64,000 bases of DNA, taken from positions 19,604 to 83,603 of the forward strand of contig JANWHW010000021.1 of the NCBI GenBank assembly GCA_025450195.1, read 5' to 3'. The position numbers were made by a program, and so were the translations under genes. Shown here one piece after another: positions 1-9,314 of this stretch. This DNA is from Solirubrobacterales bacterium (GTDB taxonomy: Bacteria > Actinomycetota > Thermoleophilia > Solirubrobacterales > 70-9). Numbering within the stretch: the first letter of the stretch is position 1; the number at the start of each line of letters is the position of its first letter. The notes under the pieces are model-generated. The model saw nothing but the letters and a program-made list of their open reading frames with translations, had not been told where the DNA came from and did no database searches.

Positions 1-323
1 ATCTCCTTCGAGAGCAGCGCGATCCTTGACTCCGCTGGATGGATGCGGCTCTGCATCGCATCGAACTCGATGTTGCCGTCTGCATCGCGGATTACCAGCT
101 CTCCATCGAGTACGTAATGGCCGGCTGCGAATTTCAGCTCGGGGAAGTAGCGCCCCAGCGATTTGGCACCCCGCGATTGGATGTAGGTGTCGTCGCCGTC
201 GACGAAGACGATCGCCCGGAAGCCGTCGAGCTTTTGCTCATACGCCCACTCCTCACCGAGCGGCAGCTCCTTGCGCGTGAGGGCCAGCTGTGGCTTGATC
301 GGCGGGGAGAGCGGCAGCGTCAC
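1..323 (-). CDS. ATP-dependent DNA ligase, N-terminal part (runs off the left edge)
   Basis: Only the first 107 or so codons are present; the gene continues beyond base 1. The translation has EQKLDGFRAI near residue 30, which is ligase motif I with the lysine that takes AMP, followed by a LDGELVI-type strand typical of ATP-dependent (LigC/LigD-like) ligases. These seal nicks, often in double-strand break repair. The start is GTG at 321-323, the first possible start after an in-frame TAG. An AGGAGG lies 15 nt upstream, a rather long spacing. It sits just downstream of the peptide transporter operon on the same strand. The family is clear; whether it is stand-alone or part of a larger LigD cannot be seen here. 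Confidence 0.85.
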   Translation of the reverse strand, partial: MTLPLSPPIKPQLALTRKELPLGEEWAYEQKLDGFRAIVFVDGDDTYIQSRGAKSLGRYFPELKFAAGHYVLDGELVIRDADGNIEFDAMQSRIHPAESRIALLSKE

Positions 324-350
324 GGTTGGAACAGTGTGCCTCCTGGGCGG

Positions 351-1187
351 CTATTCGCGAGCGGCCGCTGCGCGGCGAGTGCGGTTCTCTCGGGGGTCCG
401 GGATGGGCACCGCCGAGAGCAGCTGCTGGGTATAGGGATCCCGGGGCTGCTCGCAGATTCGGTCAGCGGCACCCTCCTCGACGATCTTGCCGTCCTTCAT
501 GACCGCAATCCGCTGGGAGATGTGGCGAACGATGCCGATGTCGTGGGCGACGAATACGTACGCAAGCCCGAGGTCCTTTTGGAGGTCGACGAGCAAATTG
601 ACGATTTGGGCCTGTATTGAGACATCGAGTTTTGAGACGGGCTCGTCGGCGAAGATCAACTTCGGCCGCGTTGCCAAAGCGCGGGCAATCCCGATCCGCT
701 GTTGCTGGCCGCCCGAGAACTCGTGGGGGTAGCGGTTGTAGTGCTCGGGTGAGAGGCCGACCCGGTCCAGCAGCTCCTGCACCTTTGGCTTCAGCTCCGA
801 GCCCGACGCGAGGCCGTGGAGCTTCAGCGGGCTGCCGACGATCTCACCCACTCGCTTGCGCGGGTTCAGCGACGCCTGGGGGTTCTGGAAGACCATCTGC
901 ATCTCGCGGCGCAGCGGCTGCATCTGCCGGTCGCCAAGCCCGACGATCTCGTGGCCCTCAAAGAGGACGGAGCCGGCGGTTGGCTTGATCAGTTGCAGGA
1001 CGGCGCGGCAGAGCGTCGACTTCCCACACCCGGACTCCCCAACCAAGCCGAGCGTTTCCCCAGATGAGATCGCGAAGTCGACCCCGTCGACGGCGCGCAC
1101 GCTCTCCACCTCGCGGTCGATCAGCAGCCCCGACTTGATCGGGAAGTGCTTGGAGAGGCCCTTGACCTCGAGCAGCCGCCCGCTCAC
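351..1187 (-). CDS. Peptide ABC transporter ATPase, DppF/OppF type
   Basis: One of two ATPases that power a dipeptide/oligopeptide importer at the inner face of the membrane. The protein shows Walker A GESGCGKST, the signature FSGGQQQR and Walker B LIFADEP. I chose GTG at 1185-1187 because a perfect AGGAGG lies 5 nt upstream. Longer in-frame starts at 1211 and 1232 would overlap the upstream gene by 11 or 32 nt. The C-terminal extension usual in OppF is short here. It is the last gene of a five-gene operon (binding protein, two permeases, two ATPases). Confidence 0.93.
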   Translation of the reverse strand: MSGRLLEVKGLSKHFPIKSGLLIDREVESVRAVDGVDFAISSGETLGLVGESGCGKSTLCRAVLQLIKPTAGSVLFEGHEIVGLGDRQMQPLRREMQMVFQNPQASLNPRKRVGEIVGSPLKLHGLASGSELKPKVQELLDRVGLSPEHYNRYPHEFSGGQQQRIGIARALATRPKLIFADEPVSKLDVSIQAQIVNLLVDLQKDLGLAYVFVAHDIGIVRHISQRIAVMKDGKIVEEGAADRICEQPRDPYTQQLLSAVPIPDPRENRTRRAAAARE

Positions 1188-1200
1188 GTGCCCCTCCTCA

Positions 1201-2229
1201 TCACGTGCCATCGCCGACCTCGCGCCGCTCACGCTTCTGCTCTGGTGAGAGGAAGCAGCGATCGAAGTGGGCCGGTGCCTCCGGCAGTCGGGTGTTCAGG
1301 TCCGGGACGCTCTGGCAGCGGTCGAATGCGTGTGGGCATCGTGGCCTGAAGTGACAGCCGACCGGCGGTTCGAGAAGAGAGGGGGGCATGCCGGGGATCT
1401 GAGGCAGGCGGTCCGGCCTCGGGCGGTCGATGCGGGTCAGCGACCCGAGCAATCCCCACGTATAGGGATGCTGGGGGTCATAGAAGACCTCATCGAGGGT
1501 TCCCTGCTCGACGATGCGCCCGGCGTACATCACCGCCACCCGGTCGGCGATCTCGGCCACGACCCCGATGTCATGGGTGATCAACACGATCGAGAGGTCG
1601 CGCTCCTCGTTCAGCTTTCGCAGCAGCTCGATGAGCTGCGCCTGGATCGTCACGTCGAGCGCCGTTGTCGGCTCGTCGGCGATCAGCAGCGAGGGGTCGA
1701 GCGAGAGAGCCATCGCGATCATCGCGCGCTGGCGCATGCCGCCCGATAGCTCGTGTGGGTAGGCGTCGACTCTTATGCCCGGATCGGGGATCCCGACCGC
1801 GTCGAGCAACTCAACCGCGCGCTGGCGGGCCTCGGTCGCTGAAACGTCGCGGTGGGCGCGGATCTGCTCGACGATCTGAGCGCCAACCCGGTAGACGGGG
1901 TTCAGCGAGCTCATCGGGTCCTGGAAGATCATCGACATCCGGTTGCCGCGCACTCTGCGCAGCTCCTCATCCGAGGCGCCGATCAGCTCGGTGCCCTCGA
2001 AGTGGGCAGTGCCGGAGATCGATGCATTGGGCCCTCGCGTCAGGCCCATCATCGTCAGCGCCGTTACCGACTTGCCGCTGCCGGACTCGCCAACCACGGC
2101 GAGCACCTCATCGGACTTGAGCTCTAGGCCAACTCCATCCACTGCCCGGACGACGCCGTCCTCGGTATTGAAAGAGACCTCGAGGTCGTGCACCTCGAGC
2201 AGCGTGGGCACCCGGCCGGCCTCGCTCAT
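1201..2229 (-). CDS. Peptide ABC transporter ATPase, DppD/OppD type
   Basis: Second ATPase of the peptide importer, 342 aa. It has Walker A GESGSGKS, signature ELSGGMRQR, Walker [13 protein letters not shown], and the C-terminal oligopeptide-type extension with a four-cysteine pattern (C in [14 protein letters not shown] and a later C) that in some family members binds an Fe-S cluster. The ATG overlaps the stop of the upstream permease by 4 nt, so the two are probably translationally coupled. Confidence 0.95.
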   Translation of the reverse strand: MSEAGRVPTLLEVHDLEVSFNTEDGVVRAVDGVGLELKSDEVLAVVGESGSGKSVTALTMMGLTRGPNASISGTAHFEGTELIGASDEELRRVRGNRMSMIFQDPMSSLNPVYRVGAQIVEQIRAHRDVSATEARQRAVELLDAVGIPDPGIRVDAYPHELSGGMRQRAMIAMALSLDPSLLIADEPTTALDVTIQAQLIELLRKLNEERDLSIVLITHDIGVVAEIADRVAVMYAGRIVEQGTLDEVFYDPQHPYTWGLLGSLTRIDRPRPDRLPQIPGMPPSLLEPPVGCHFRPRCPHAFDRCQSVPDLNTRLPEAPAHFDRCFLSPEQKRERREVGDGT

Positions 2230-3200
2230 GCCTTCGACCCTCCTTCGAGCCGGATGCGTGGGTCGAGCGCTGCGTAGGCGATGTCAACCACGGTGTTGAA
2301 GATGACGATGAAGAAGGCGCCGAACATGGTCACCGCCATGATCGGCGGCAGGTCGAGCTGGCCGATCGCATCGGCGAAGTACTGGCCGACCCCCTGGAGG
2401 TTGAAGACCGTTTCGGTGAGGATCGCGCCGCCTCCGAGCACCGCACCGAAGTCGAGCCCCCAGAGTGTGATGATTGGGATCAGCGAGTTGCGCAGGACGT
2501 GCTTAAGCATCACGCGCCGCTCAGAGAGCCCCTTGGCGCGGGCGGTACGGACGTAGTCCTCACCCATCGTTTCCAGGATGTCGGAGCGCAGCACGCGCGA
2601 GTAAAAGCCGATGAAGAGGATTGAGAGGGTGAACCAGGGCAGGATCAGGTGCCAGAGCCATTCAGTTGGGCTGACGAGGAATTCGACGTAGCCGCCGTTG
2701 GGGAAGATCCCCGCCTTGTAGCCCAGGTAGTAGCTGAGGATCGCCCCGAGCCAGAAGGCTGGCATGGAGATGCCGATCAGCGCAAGCACGGTCAGCACGC
2801 GGTCCGAGATTCGCCCGGCGCGCAGGGCGCTGTAAACGCCCAGGGCGATCGCGAACGCCATCCAGATGATCGCCGCACCGATCGCCAGCGCGAAGGTTCG
2901 CGGCGCGCCCTTCCTGATTTCTTCGGTGACGCTGACTTCGGTGAAGTAGGAGATCATGTCTCCGGTGAAGAGCTTCTTCATCATCGTCCCGTACTGGACG
3001 TAGAGGGGCTCATCGAATCCCCACTCCTCCCGGATCGCCTCGACCTGAGTTTCGGTGTGGGCCTTGCCCGCCATCCGCACGGCGGGGTCGCCGCCCGGCA
3101 GCACGTTGAAGATCAGGAAGACGAGCACCGAGACGGCGAAGAGCACGAAGACCATCGAGAGCACTCGCCGGACCGCGAACCTGGCCAGCTGGGAGCGCAT
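2226..3200 (-). CDS. Peptide ABC transporter permease, DppB type
   Basis: Integral membrane permease of the peptide importer, 324 aa. The N-terminal segment (residues 8-30) and the PGGDPAV-containing loop are typical of the DppB subunit, followed by the BPD_transp_1 fold with the EAA-like motif around RTARAKGLSERRV. Its start overlaps the stop of the preceding DppC-type gene by 1 nt. The order C then B is the reverse of the common dppBC arrangement. Confidence 0.95.
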   Translation of the reverse strand: MRSQLARFAVRRVLSMVFVLFAVSVLVFLIFNVLPGGDPAVRMAGKAHTETQVEAIREEWGFDEPLYVQYGTMMKKLFTGDMISYFTEVSVTEEIRKGAPRTFALAIGAAIIWMAFAIALGVYSALRAGRISDRVLTVLALIGISMPAFWLGAILSYYLGYKAGIFPNGGYVEFLVSPTEWLWHLILPWFTLSILFIGFYSRVLRSDILETMGEDYVRTARAKGLSERRVMLKHVLRNSLIPIITLWGLDFGAVLGGGAILTETVFNLQGVGQYFADAIGQLDLPPIMAVTMFGAFFIVIFNTVVDIAYAALDPRIRLEGGSKA

Positions 3201-4258
3201 CAGTGCTCGATCCTGACCCTGGCACGGGGGTCGAGTGCGTCGCGCACGCCCTCGCCGAAGACGTTGAGCGAGAGGACCGTGAGCACGAGCATCGCGCCGG
3301 GGACGATCGCCAGGTGGGGGGCCGAGATGATCCGTTCGACGCCTTCGGCGATCATCGTCCCCCAGGACGGGTTGGGCGGCTGGATGCCCGCGCCAAGGAA
3401 GGAGAGAGCCGCCTCGAGCAGGATCGCGTTGGCGATCATCAGCGGCAGGAACACCACCAGGGTGGAGGCAACGTTGGGCAGAACCTCGGTGAACACGATT
3501 CGTGCCGAGCCCATGCCCTGGGCGCGGGCTGCCTCGATGAATTCCCGCTCGCGAATCGCCAGGACCTGCCCCCGTACCGGCCGCGCCAGGTAGGGGATGT
3601 AGATCACCGAGATGATCAGGATCGGGATTAGGAGCGAGTCGCTTTCCAGGGTCAGCGGCCCGAGCTCGAGCCCCTGCACGGCGAGCACGGTCCCGATCGC
3701 AACGCCCAGCAGGATCACCGGGAATGCCCAGAGGACGTCCATCGCTCTCGAGATCACGCTGTCGACCGGGCCGCGGGAGTAGCCGGCGAGCAGGCCGAGC
3801 ACCAGCCCCATCAGGATCGTCCCGAGCGCCGCGCTGATCCCGACCAGCAGCGAGTTGCGCCCGCCGTAGAGAAGGCGAACCATGATGTCGCGGCCGTTGC
3901 CGTCGGCGCCGAGGAAGAATTCGCCGCCCCAGGTTGGGCCGATCGGCTTGCCGAGGAGATCGACGACGTTGGTCGTCTTGCCGTCAAGGACGATCGTGTC
4001 GGATAGGTGGTTTTCCTCAGCGCTCGTGTGGGCCACGTTGTCCGCCCACAGCGGCGCGGCCAGGCAGGCGGCGACCAGGGCGATGAAGACGACGCCGAAG
4101 GCGAGCGCCATCTTGTTGCGCCGCAGACGACGCGCGGTCAGCCGCCAAGGCCCGAGGCCGGGCCGCTCAGCGGGATCGTGGGCGAGCTCGGCTGGGGCGT
4201 CGAGAGAGAACTCGGTCCCAGGCGAACCGAGGATCTCCTCATCGCGACTGGCGGTCAC
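3200..4258 (-). CDS. Peptide ABC transporter permease, DppC type
   Basis: Second membrane permease, 352 aa. It has a long cytoplasmic N-terminus, a first membrane segment near residues 50-72, the periplasmic loop with LGADGNGRDI (a DppC hallmark) and the EAA motif region AARAQGMGSARIV. It follows the binding-protein gene after an 88-nt gap that contains a strong hairpin, so permease expression is probably lower than that of the binding protein. Confidence 0.95.
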   Translation of the reverse strand: MTASRDEEILGSPGTEFSLDAPAELAHDPAERPGLGPWRLTARRLRRNKMALAFGVVFIALVAACLAAPLWADNVAHTSAEENHLSDTIVLDGKTTNVVDLLGKPIGPTWGGEFFLGADGNGRDIMVRLLYGGRNSLLVGISAALGTILMGLVLGLLAGYSRGPVDSVISRAMDVLWAFPVILLGVAIGTVLAVQGLELGPLTLESDSLLIPILIISVIYIPYLARPVRGQVLAIREREFIEAARAQGMGSARIVFTEVLPNVASTLVVFLPLMIANAILLEAALSFLGAGIQPPNPSWGTMIAEGVERIISAPHLAIVPGAMLVLTVLSLNVFGEGVRDALDPRARVRIEH

Positions 4259-4289
4259 AGCCGCTCATTATCGGGTCCAGGTATGCGGC

Positions 4290-4323
4290 AAAACGAAGGG
4301 GGCGCTCTGGAGCGCCCCCTTCG
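4290..4323 (-). terminator. Hairpin between binding-protein and permease genes (partial terminator)
   Basis: A perfect 13-bp stem (arms 4294-4306 and 4311-4323) with a 4-nt loop, followed in the minus direction by TTTT. It lies within the operon, just after the solute-binding protein stop. Such hairpins often let most transcripts end after the binding-protein gene while some read through to the permeases. That role is inferred from position. Confidence 0.7.
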
Positions 4324-4346
4324 CTAGCGATTGAGAAGAATGAGGC

Positions 4347-6029
4347 TTACTCGGCGCTCTTAAGGCAGAAGCTCGAGTAGTCGTTCTGATACACCGGGCT
4401 CACCACCGTGCATTCGTCGAAATTGATCTCGTCCGAGACGAATGTCGCGAGCTTTCTATGTCCGAAGGGGAGCATGTAGGCGCCGTCGACGATGTAGTCG
4501 TTCAGCTCTTCCCAGCGGCCCGTCACTTCCGTGAGGTTTGGCTCTTCGCTGAGCGCCGCCAGTTCATCGTTGATGTGTTTGTCATCGATGTAACCGAGGT
4601 TCGTGTTGTTGGTGGGCCCGATCGTTGCTCCATCCACGAGGATGGAAAAGCCGAGTGGGTGGGGAAAGTCCGTGTACCAGCTTGCGAAGCCCGTCTGTGC
4701 TTCCGTCTTCTGGTTGCCGACCGTCGGGAAATAGACGGCGCCGTCGATGATCTTCGGCTCTGCATTGAAGCCAAGCTGGTTGAGCTGGTCGGCGTAGGCC
4801 TGAGTGATCTTTGGCGTCGGATCGACGGTATCGCCCCAGACCGTCACCTCGGCGCCCTCGGCGCCGGCTTCGCGGATCAGCTGCTTGGCGCGCTCGACGT
4901 CGGGCTGCTGGTTCGGGTCTCCCCACGGGCAGTCCTCGATGTCGATGGCTTCGCTGTAGCCCGGCATACCCGGCGGCAGGAACGAACATCCGGGGGCTAG
5001 GCCGCCGGCATAGAGCCGGGCGAGAGCGGTCTTGTCGAGGCCGATGTTGACGGCTTCGCGAACCTTCGGATCGTCAAACGGCGGGATCTCGTTGTTGAGG
5101 AAGAAGAAATAGGTGGACGCTGTAGAGAATTCTTCGTAGCGCTGCTCTTCGGTGCCGTCGGGCCCAAAGCGCTCGATCACCTCCGCCTTCAGGTCGGCCG
5201 CTGGGGGGTCCTGCATGTAGTCGAGGCGGTTGTCGATCACGTCCTCGGTCTGCTGGATGAGGTTGGGCGTGATCTTGGTCGTGATCGTTTTGATCTTTGC
5301 CTCGGGGACATCGGGGATTTCCGCCGCGGCGAAGCGGGGGTTCTTCTCGAGCACGAATTCACGGTTCGGCACCGACTTGGTGATCATGTAGGCGCCGACA
5401 CCGGGCGGCGGGTCCTGGGTCATGTTCTCGAACGGTGTGTCACCGGGCACCAGGCCAGCGAAGGTCATCGCGAGGACGTTGGTGAATGAGGCATCTGGCG
5501 CGGTGAGGTTGATGGTGATCTCGCCGGTTTTGTCGTTGGTCTGGATGCCGGGAATGTCGGCGTCCGGATCGCCGCCGGAGAGATAGGCGCTCGCCCCCTT
5601 GATGCCTTCGAAGTAGAAGCTGCCGGGCGACTCGAGGTTGAGCACTCGCTTGATCGAGTGCTCGAAGTCGCTTGCCTTGACGGGCGTGCCGTCGGAGTAT
5701 TTGAGGCCCTTGCGCAGGGTCAGCGTGTAAGTCTTGTCCCCGTTGCTGATCCGCGGCAGGTCGGTGGCGAGGCCTGGGATCACTTCGGAGCCGGCGGCGC
5801 CTTCGGCGTGGCGGTAGGTGAGAAGTGGCGTGTAGACGACCCAGATCGGTTCCAGCGCTTCGACCACGTAAGACAGAGCTGGGTCGAGAGCATCGGGCTG
5901 ACTGGTCTGGGAGATCGTGATCGATCCGCCTTTGGCCTGGCCGCCGTTACTGGATCCGCAGGCAGCAACGCCAAGCGCCAAAACGAGCGCCATGACCATC
6001 ACCGACGGGACTCCCAAAGCCTTCCTCAC
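4347..6029 (-). CDS. Peptide ABC transporter substrate-binding lipoprotein (SBP family 5)
   Basis: 560 aa with a lipoprotein signal peptide ending in the lipobox VAAC near residue 24, then the SBP_bac_5 fold: a YTLTLRKGLKYSDGTP segment (the family signature region) and a long C-terminal lobe. It captures peptides or related solutes outside the membrane for the DppBCDF-like importer downstream. The GTG start has GAGGAGG 7 nt upstream. First gene of the transporter operon, with about 55 nt separating it from the MFS gene upstream. Confidence 0.93.
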   Translation of the reverse strand: MRKALGVPSVMVMALVLALGVAACGSSNGGQAKGGSITISQTSQPDALDPALSYVVEALEPIWVVYTPLLTYRHAEGAAGSEVIPGLATDLPRISNGDKTYTLTLRKGLKYSDGTPVKASDFEHSIKRVLNLESPGSFYFEGIKGASAYLSGGDPDADIPGIQTNDKTGEITINLTAPDASFTNVLAMTFAGLVPGDTPFENMTQDPPPGVGAYMITKSVPNREFVLEKNPRFAAAEIPDVPEAKIKTITTKITPNLIQQTEDVIDNRLDYMQDPPAADLKAEVIERFGPDGTEEQRYEEFSTASTYFFFLNNEIPPFDDPKVREAVNIGLDKTALARLYAGGLAPGCSFLPPGMPGYSEAIDIEDCPWGDPNQQPDVERAKQLIREAGAEGAEVTVWGDTVDPTPKITQAYADQLNQLGFNAEPKIIDGAVYFPTVGNQKTEAQTGFASWYTDFPHPLGFSILVDGATIGPTNNTNLGYIDDKHINDELAALSEEPNLTEVTGRWEELNDYIVDGAYMLPFGHRKLATFVSDEINFDECTVVSPVYQNDYSSFCLKSAE

Positions 6030-6084
6030 CGCACGACCTCCTCGGATTGTCGTGTATCCGGATCACCCTCCGGTGTTCCGGATT

Positions 6085-7401
6085 TCACCTTTCCGGGTCG
6101 GCGGCCAAGTCCCTTCCTCGGCTGGAGGCAAACCCCATTGCATACAACTCCACCACAATCTCATTGGTCGTGTCAATCGTGGCTCGACGTTTGATTGAGC
6201 CCCCCGACCATTGCCTGCCCACCAGCGGCGCGGTGATCGCGACGATCGCAAGCACGCCCAACCCGGCGACCAGAAAGGTCGCCCGCGGGCCGTAGACAGT
6301 GGCGATCAGCCCCCCGACGACAAACCCGACGCCGGGCATCGCTGCGCCGATCGCCTCGAGCGCGCCAATCACTCGAGCCTGCATCTTCTGTGCAGTCAGC
6401 TCCTGGACCGCGCTCATCACCGACACCCATTGCACCCCGTTCCCAATTCCACCGACGAATGAGGCAGCGCAGGCGATGGCGAGCGTCTGTGCCGCCGCCA
6501 TGCCCAGGTATCCGGCGCCGATCGTCAGCGTGCTGAAGAACAGCAGCAGCGGGAGGGATGCGCGCCGTAGTGCGGCGAAGACAATGCTGCCCACGAACAT
6601 GCCGCTTCCCCAACTGCCGAGCAGCAGTCCGTAGCCGGTGTTGCCGCCCCCCAGCGTCTGCTTGGCGTAGATCACCTCGACCGGGACCACCGCCGAGAAG
6701 AAGACGAACGCCGCGGCTTGCCCGGCCAGGAGGCGACGCAGTGTCACATGGCGACGGATGTAGCTGAGGCCCGCCCGCACCTGTTCGCGCAGCTGGCCCG
6801 GTTCGGGCTCCAACTGCGGCAGCCGTCCTGCCGTGAACAGGATCCAGCCGATCGCATAGAAGGAGATGGCATCCAGCAGCAACGCCGTCTGGACGCCCAG
6901 AGCGGCTACCACGGCGCCGCCGATCGGGGGGCCGACCGCCGCGCCACCGGTGAAGGCGAAGTTGAGGACGGAGTTCCCGGCTCGCAGTTCGCCCTCGGGC
7001 TCGAGCATCGCTGCTGACACGGCACGGGTCAGGGTGCGGGCCGTGAGGGCGAGGGCGCCATCGATCATGGCCACGGCGACGATGGCCGCCAGCGAGAAGT
7101 GCCCCGCGAGCAACGCCAAGGCTCCAAAGGCCGCGGCCTCTCCGGCGTAGAGGGTCGGCAGCGCAAAGCGAGGGGGGGGACGCTCCATCCGCGCGACGAG
7201 GAACGGGGTTAGAAGTGCTGGCAGAACACCGGTTCCAAGGAACAGGAGCGCCGTTGCCATGGCGCTGTCGGTGTGCTCGAAGACGAGGACCGAGAGGGCG
7301 ACGATGCCCAGCCAGTCGCCCATCTCGTTGACGGCATAGGAGATGGCCAGGCGCCTAAAGGCTGGTCTGCGAAGGGGACCTCTCACGGCTGCTTTACGCA
7401 C
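6085..7401 (-). CDS. MFS transporter (EntS-like exporter family)
   Basis: 438 aa, twelve predicted membrane segments, Ala/Gly/Leu-rich. The N-terminal AFRRLAISYAVNEMGDWLG pattern and the SVLNFAFTGGAAVGPPIGG motif are typical of MFS_3-type exporters related to EntS and macrolide efflux proteins. The substrate cannot be told. It runs in the same direction as the peptide transporter operon and could be cotranscribed. GTG start at 7401; another GTG five codons in is also possible. Confidence 0.88.
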   Translation of the reverse strand: MRKAAVRGPLRRPAFRRLAISYAVNEMGDWLGIVALSVLVFEHTDSAMATALLFLGTGVLPALLTPFLVARMERPPPRFALPTLYAGEAAAFGALALLAGHFSLAAIVAVAMIDGALALTARTLTRAVSAAMLEPEGELRAGNSVLNFAFTGGAAVGPPIGGAVVAALGVQTALLLDAISFYAIGWILFTAGRLPQLEPEPGQLREQVRAGLSYIRRHVTLRRLLAGQAAAFVFFSAVVPVEVIYAKQTLGGGNTGYGLLLGSWGSGMFVGSIVFAALRRASLPLLLFFSTLTIGAGYLGMAAAQTLAIACAASFVGGIGNGVQWVSVMSAVQELTAQKMQARVIGALEAIGAAMPGVGFVVGGLIATVYGPRATFLVAGLGVLAIVAITAPLVGRQWSGGSIKRRATIDTTNEIVVELYAMGFASSRGRDLAADPER

Positions 7402-7449
7402 GTCTGTCCATGCCTTCTAGGTAGTTCTCCGTAGTCCTGTGCCTATTTC

Positions 7450-7477
7450 TGCACAAGATTTCCTGCAAGTGCACAAG
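7450..7477. promoter_or_regulatory. Possible operator: TGCACAAG direct repeat
   Basis: Two identical 8-mers, TGCACAAG, start at 7450 and 7470, about two helical turns apart, with a related TGCAAG at 7463. The spacing would put a bound protein on one face of the helix between the divergent MFS and HD-GYP genes. No regulator is identified. Confidence 0.35.
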
Positions 7478-7649
7478 TTTTGGATAAGCTGTGCTACAAA
7501 GTTCCCAGTGATTGAGAAGTTCTTGACAGCAACTCACGCTTTTTTGGGCTTCAACGGAGAAAGGAACGGGTCAATGGGCTGGCGCCACTAAGTCTTTGAG
7601 CAGTCGATACGAGAGCGAACGTTAGTTGCGATTTTCGCTTTTGGGCAGG

Positions 7650-7673
7650 GGGGCGTCTTTCGCAAGGCGCCCC
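7650..7673 (+). terminator. Terminator-like hairpin upstream of the HD-GYP gene
   Basis: A 10-bp stem with one G-T pair (GGGGCGTCTT / AAGGCGCCCC) and a 4-nt loop. The following sequence has only a weak T-run (GTTTTGGG), so it may be a leader hairpin and not a true terminator. Confidence 0.35.
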
Positions 7674-7751
7674 TCATGCGTTTTGGGAAAGTCTTTTTCC
7701 GCAATTTGCAAGGTCTTGGCCAGTTGATCTAGACGAGTTGCCGAGCCTGCA

Positions 7752-9284
7752 GTGACCCTCTACCGTGTTCTGCAGCAAGCGTTTGCCGCAGTGCCCAGTA
7801 GCCAGGCCCGGGGGCATGCCTTCCGCCATGCGTGGAGGTTCCTGGGGTCAGTCGGTTGGGCCCGATCGGCCGCAGAGACAATGCCCGCAGAGCGACCGAC
7901 ACCGCTGATCATCATCGCCGAGTTGGTGATGTTTTGCGCTGTCGCGGTTGCCGCCGTCCTGACCGCTTCAGAGGCAAACTGGGACCTCGCGCTGTTCGGC
8001 ATCCTGCTTGGATTCACTGCCTTCAGCGATTTGACGGCGATCGAAACGAGATCGCGCTTGAAGACCTCCGGCAGCTTCTTGGCGCTCGTCCTGGCAATGG
8101 TCCTTCTCGGCGGCGCGCCGGCCGCGGTGATCGGGGTGCTGACGATCCTCGCCGGCTGGCCGCGTTGGCGTGACGCGCCGCATTATCTGCTCAACAATCT
8201 CCTCACCTACGCGACCTTCCCGCTGGTCGGTGGCATTTTCTTCCACGGGGTGACGAGTGCTTTCGAGATCTCCTCGGCCGATCTCTTCTATTACACGCTC
8301 GTCTTCGCCACCTTCCTGGTGGCCCTGGCGACCAACTTCTCGATGATCGGTGCCTACAAGTGCTACCTGGAGCGCAGCTCCTTTATCGTCAACGTACGCA
8401 CGGTTCTGGTCCCAGTTCTCCCCTCGGAGCTGGCGGCCGCCCTGATGACAGTTGGCGTCGCATTCGTCTACACCGAAATCGGCCTGGCGGGCTTCACGCT
8501 TTTCGGAATCGTCCTGATCATCTTCTTCTACCTGATCGGAGCACTGCTCCTGTCGCAGGAGCGAGCGGAGGACCTCGAGCAGCGCACCAAGCAACTGGCC
8601 AGCTTCCAGGTCGGGATGTTGAGCGCCCTGCTGCGCACGCTCGACCTGCGAGACCAGATGACGGCTCGACATTCCGCCGCTGTGGCCCGTTACTCGCGGG
8701 CGATCGCCCAGCGGGCCGGCTTCTCGCGCGAGCAGGAGGAGCTCGTGCATATCGCTGCTCTCCTGCACGACATCGGCAAGTTCATCCTTCCCGACCGAAT
8801 CCTCAAGGCGAACGTGCCGCTAACGGATGAGGACTGGATGCTGATTCGCCGTCACCCCCAGCAGGGCGCGCGGGTCGTTGCCTCGGTGGACGGCTACGGG
8901 CCGATCGCCGAGATCATCCTCGCCCATCACGAGCGCATCGACGGCAAAGGCTATCCGCGCGGTCTGGAAGGCGACGCCATTCCCGAGCTGGCGCGGATCA
9001 TCTCAGTTGCCGACACCTATGACGTGATGACCGCCCGCGACTCCTACCGCACGCCGGTCTCCACCTACGACGCGATGCAAGAGCTCCGCCGCGTCGCCGG
9101 CGCCCAGCTCGACGCTCGCTTTGTGGACATCTTCATCGAGTTGCTCGAAGGCAAGGACATCAACTTCCAGCACGACGAGGCCGCCGACTTCGAGAAGGAG
9201 CTCGCTCTGGAGTCGCGAATCGCCGAGACGGCGAAGCCCGTCATGCAGCTCGGCCGCTTCCAGTCCCCGGTCGGCGTCGGCTAG
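7752..9284 (+). CDS. Membrane-anchored HD-GYP phosphodiesterase
   Basis: 510 aa. The first half (about residues 50-265) is a run of hydrophobic segments, a membrane sensor-like region. The C-terminal half is an HD-GYP domain: HDIGKF near residue 338, HPQQGARVV, then HHERIDGKGYPRG near residue 397, so the GYP motif is intact. HD-GYP enzymes hydrolyse cyclic di-GMP (some act on other cyclic dinucleotides). GTG start at 7752; an ATG near 7881 would also give a complete membrane region. Confidence 0.88.
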   Translation: MTLYRVLQQAFAAVPSSQARGHAFRHAWRFLGSVGWARSAAETMPAERPTPLIIIAELVMFCAVAVAAVLTASEANWDLALFGILLGFTAFSDLTAIETRSRLKTSGSFLALVLAMVLLGGAPAAVIGVLTILAGWPRWRDAPHYLLNNLLTYATFPLVGGIFFHGVTSAFEISSADLFYYTLVFATFLVALATNFSMIGAYKCYLERSSFIVNVRTVLVPVLPSELAAALMTVGVAFVYTEIGLAGFTLFGIVLIIFFYLIGALLLSQERAEDLEQRTKQLASFQVGMLSALLRTLDLRDQMTARHSAAVARYSRAIAQRAGFSREQEELVHIAALLHDIGKFILPDRILKANVPLTDEDWMLIRRHPQQGARVVASVDGYGPIAEIILAHHERIDGKGYPRGLEGDAIPELARIISVADTYDVMTARDSYRTPVSTYDAMQELRRVAGAQLDARFVDIFIELLEGKDINFQHDEAADFEKELALESRIAETAKPVMQLGRFQSPVGVG

Positions 9285-9314
9285 CAGCGGCGGGGGCGAT
9301 ACGGTTCGCGCCCG

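Larger units (their letters stand above)
7402..7751. other. Divergent intergenic region, 350 nt
   Basis: AT-richer than its surroundings and flanked by divergent genes, so it should hold both promoters. Visible structure: a direct repeat of TGCACAAG at 7450 and 7470 (exactly 20 bp apart, with TGCAAG between), and a terminator-like hairpin at 7650-7673. No ORF here looks real. Confidence 0.6.

Noticed and set aside
2649..3593. A 314-codon plus-strand frame opposite the permease genes
   Set aside because: Highly charged shadow of the DppB/DppC genes, typical of GC-rich antisense frames.
7523..7551. TTGACA as a -35 before the HD-GYP gene
   Set aside because: The sequence 17 bp downstream is GGGCTT, not a plausible -10.
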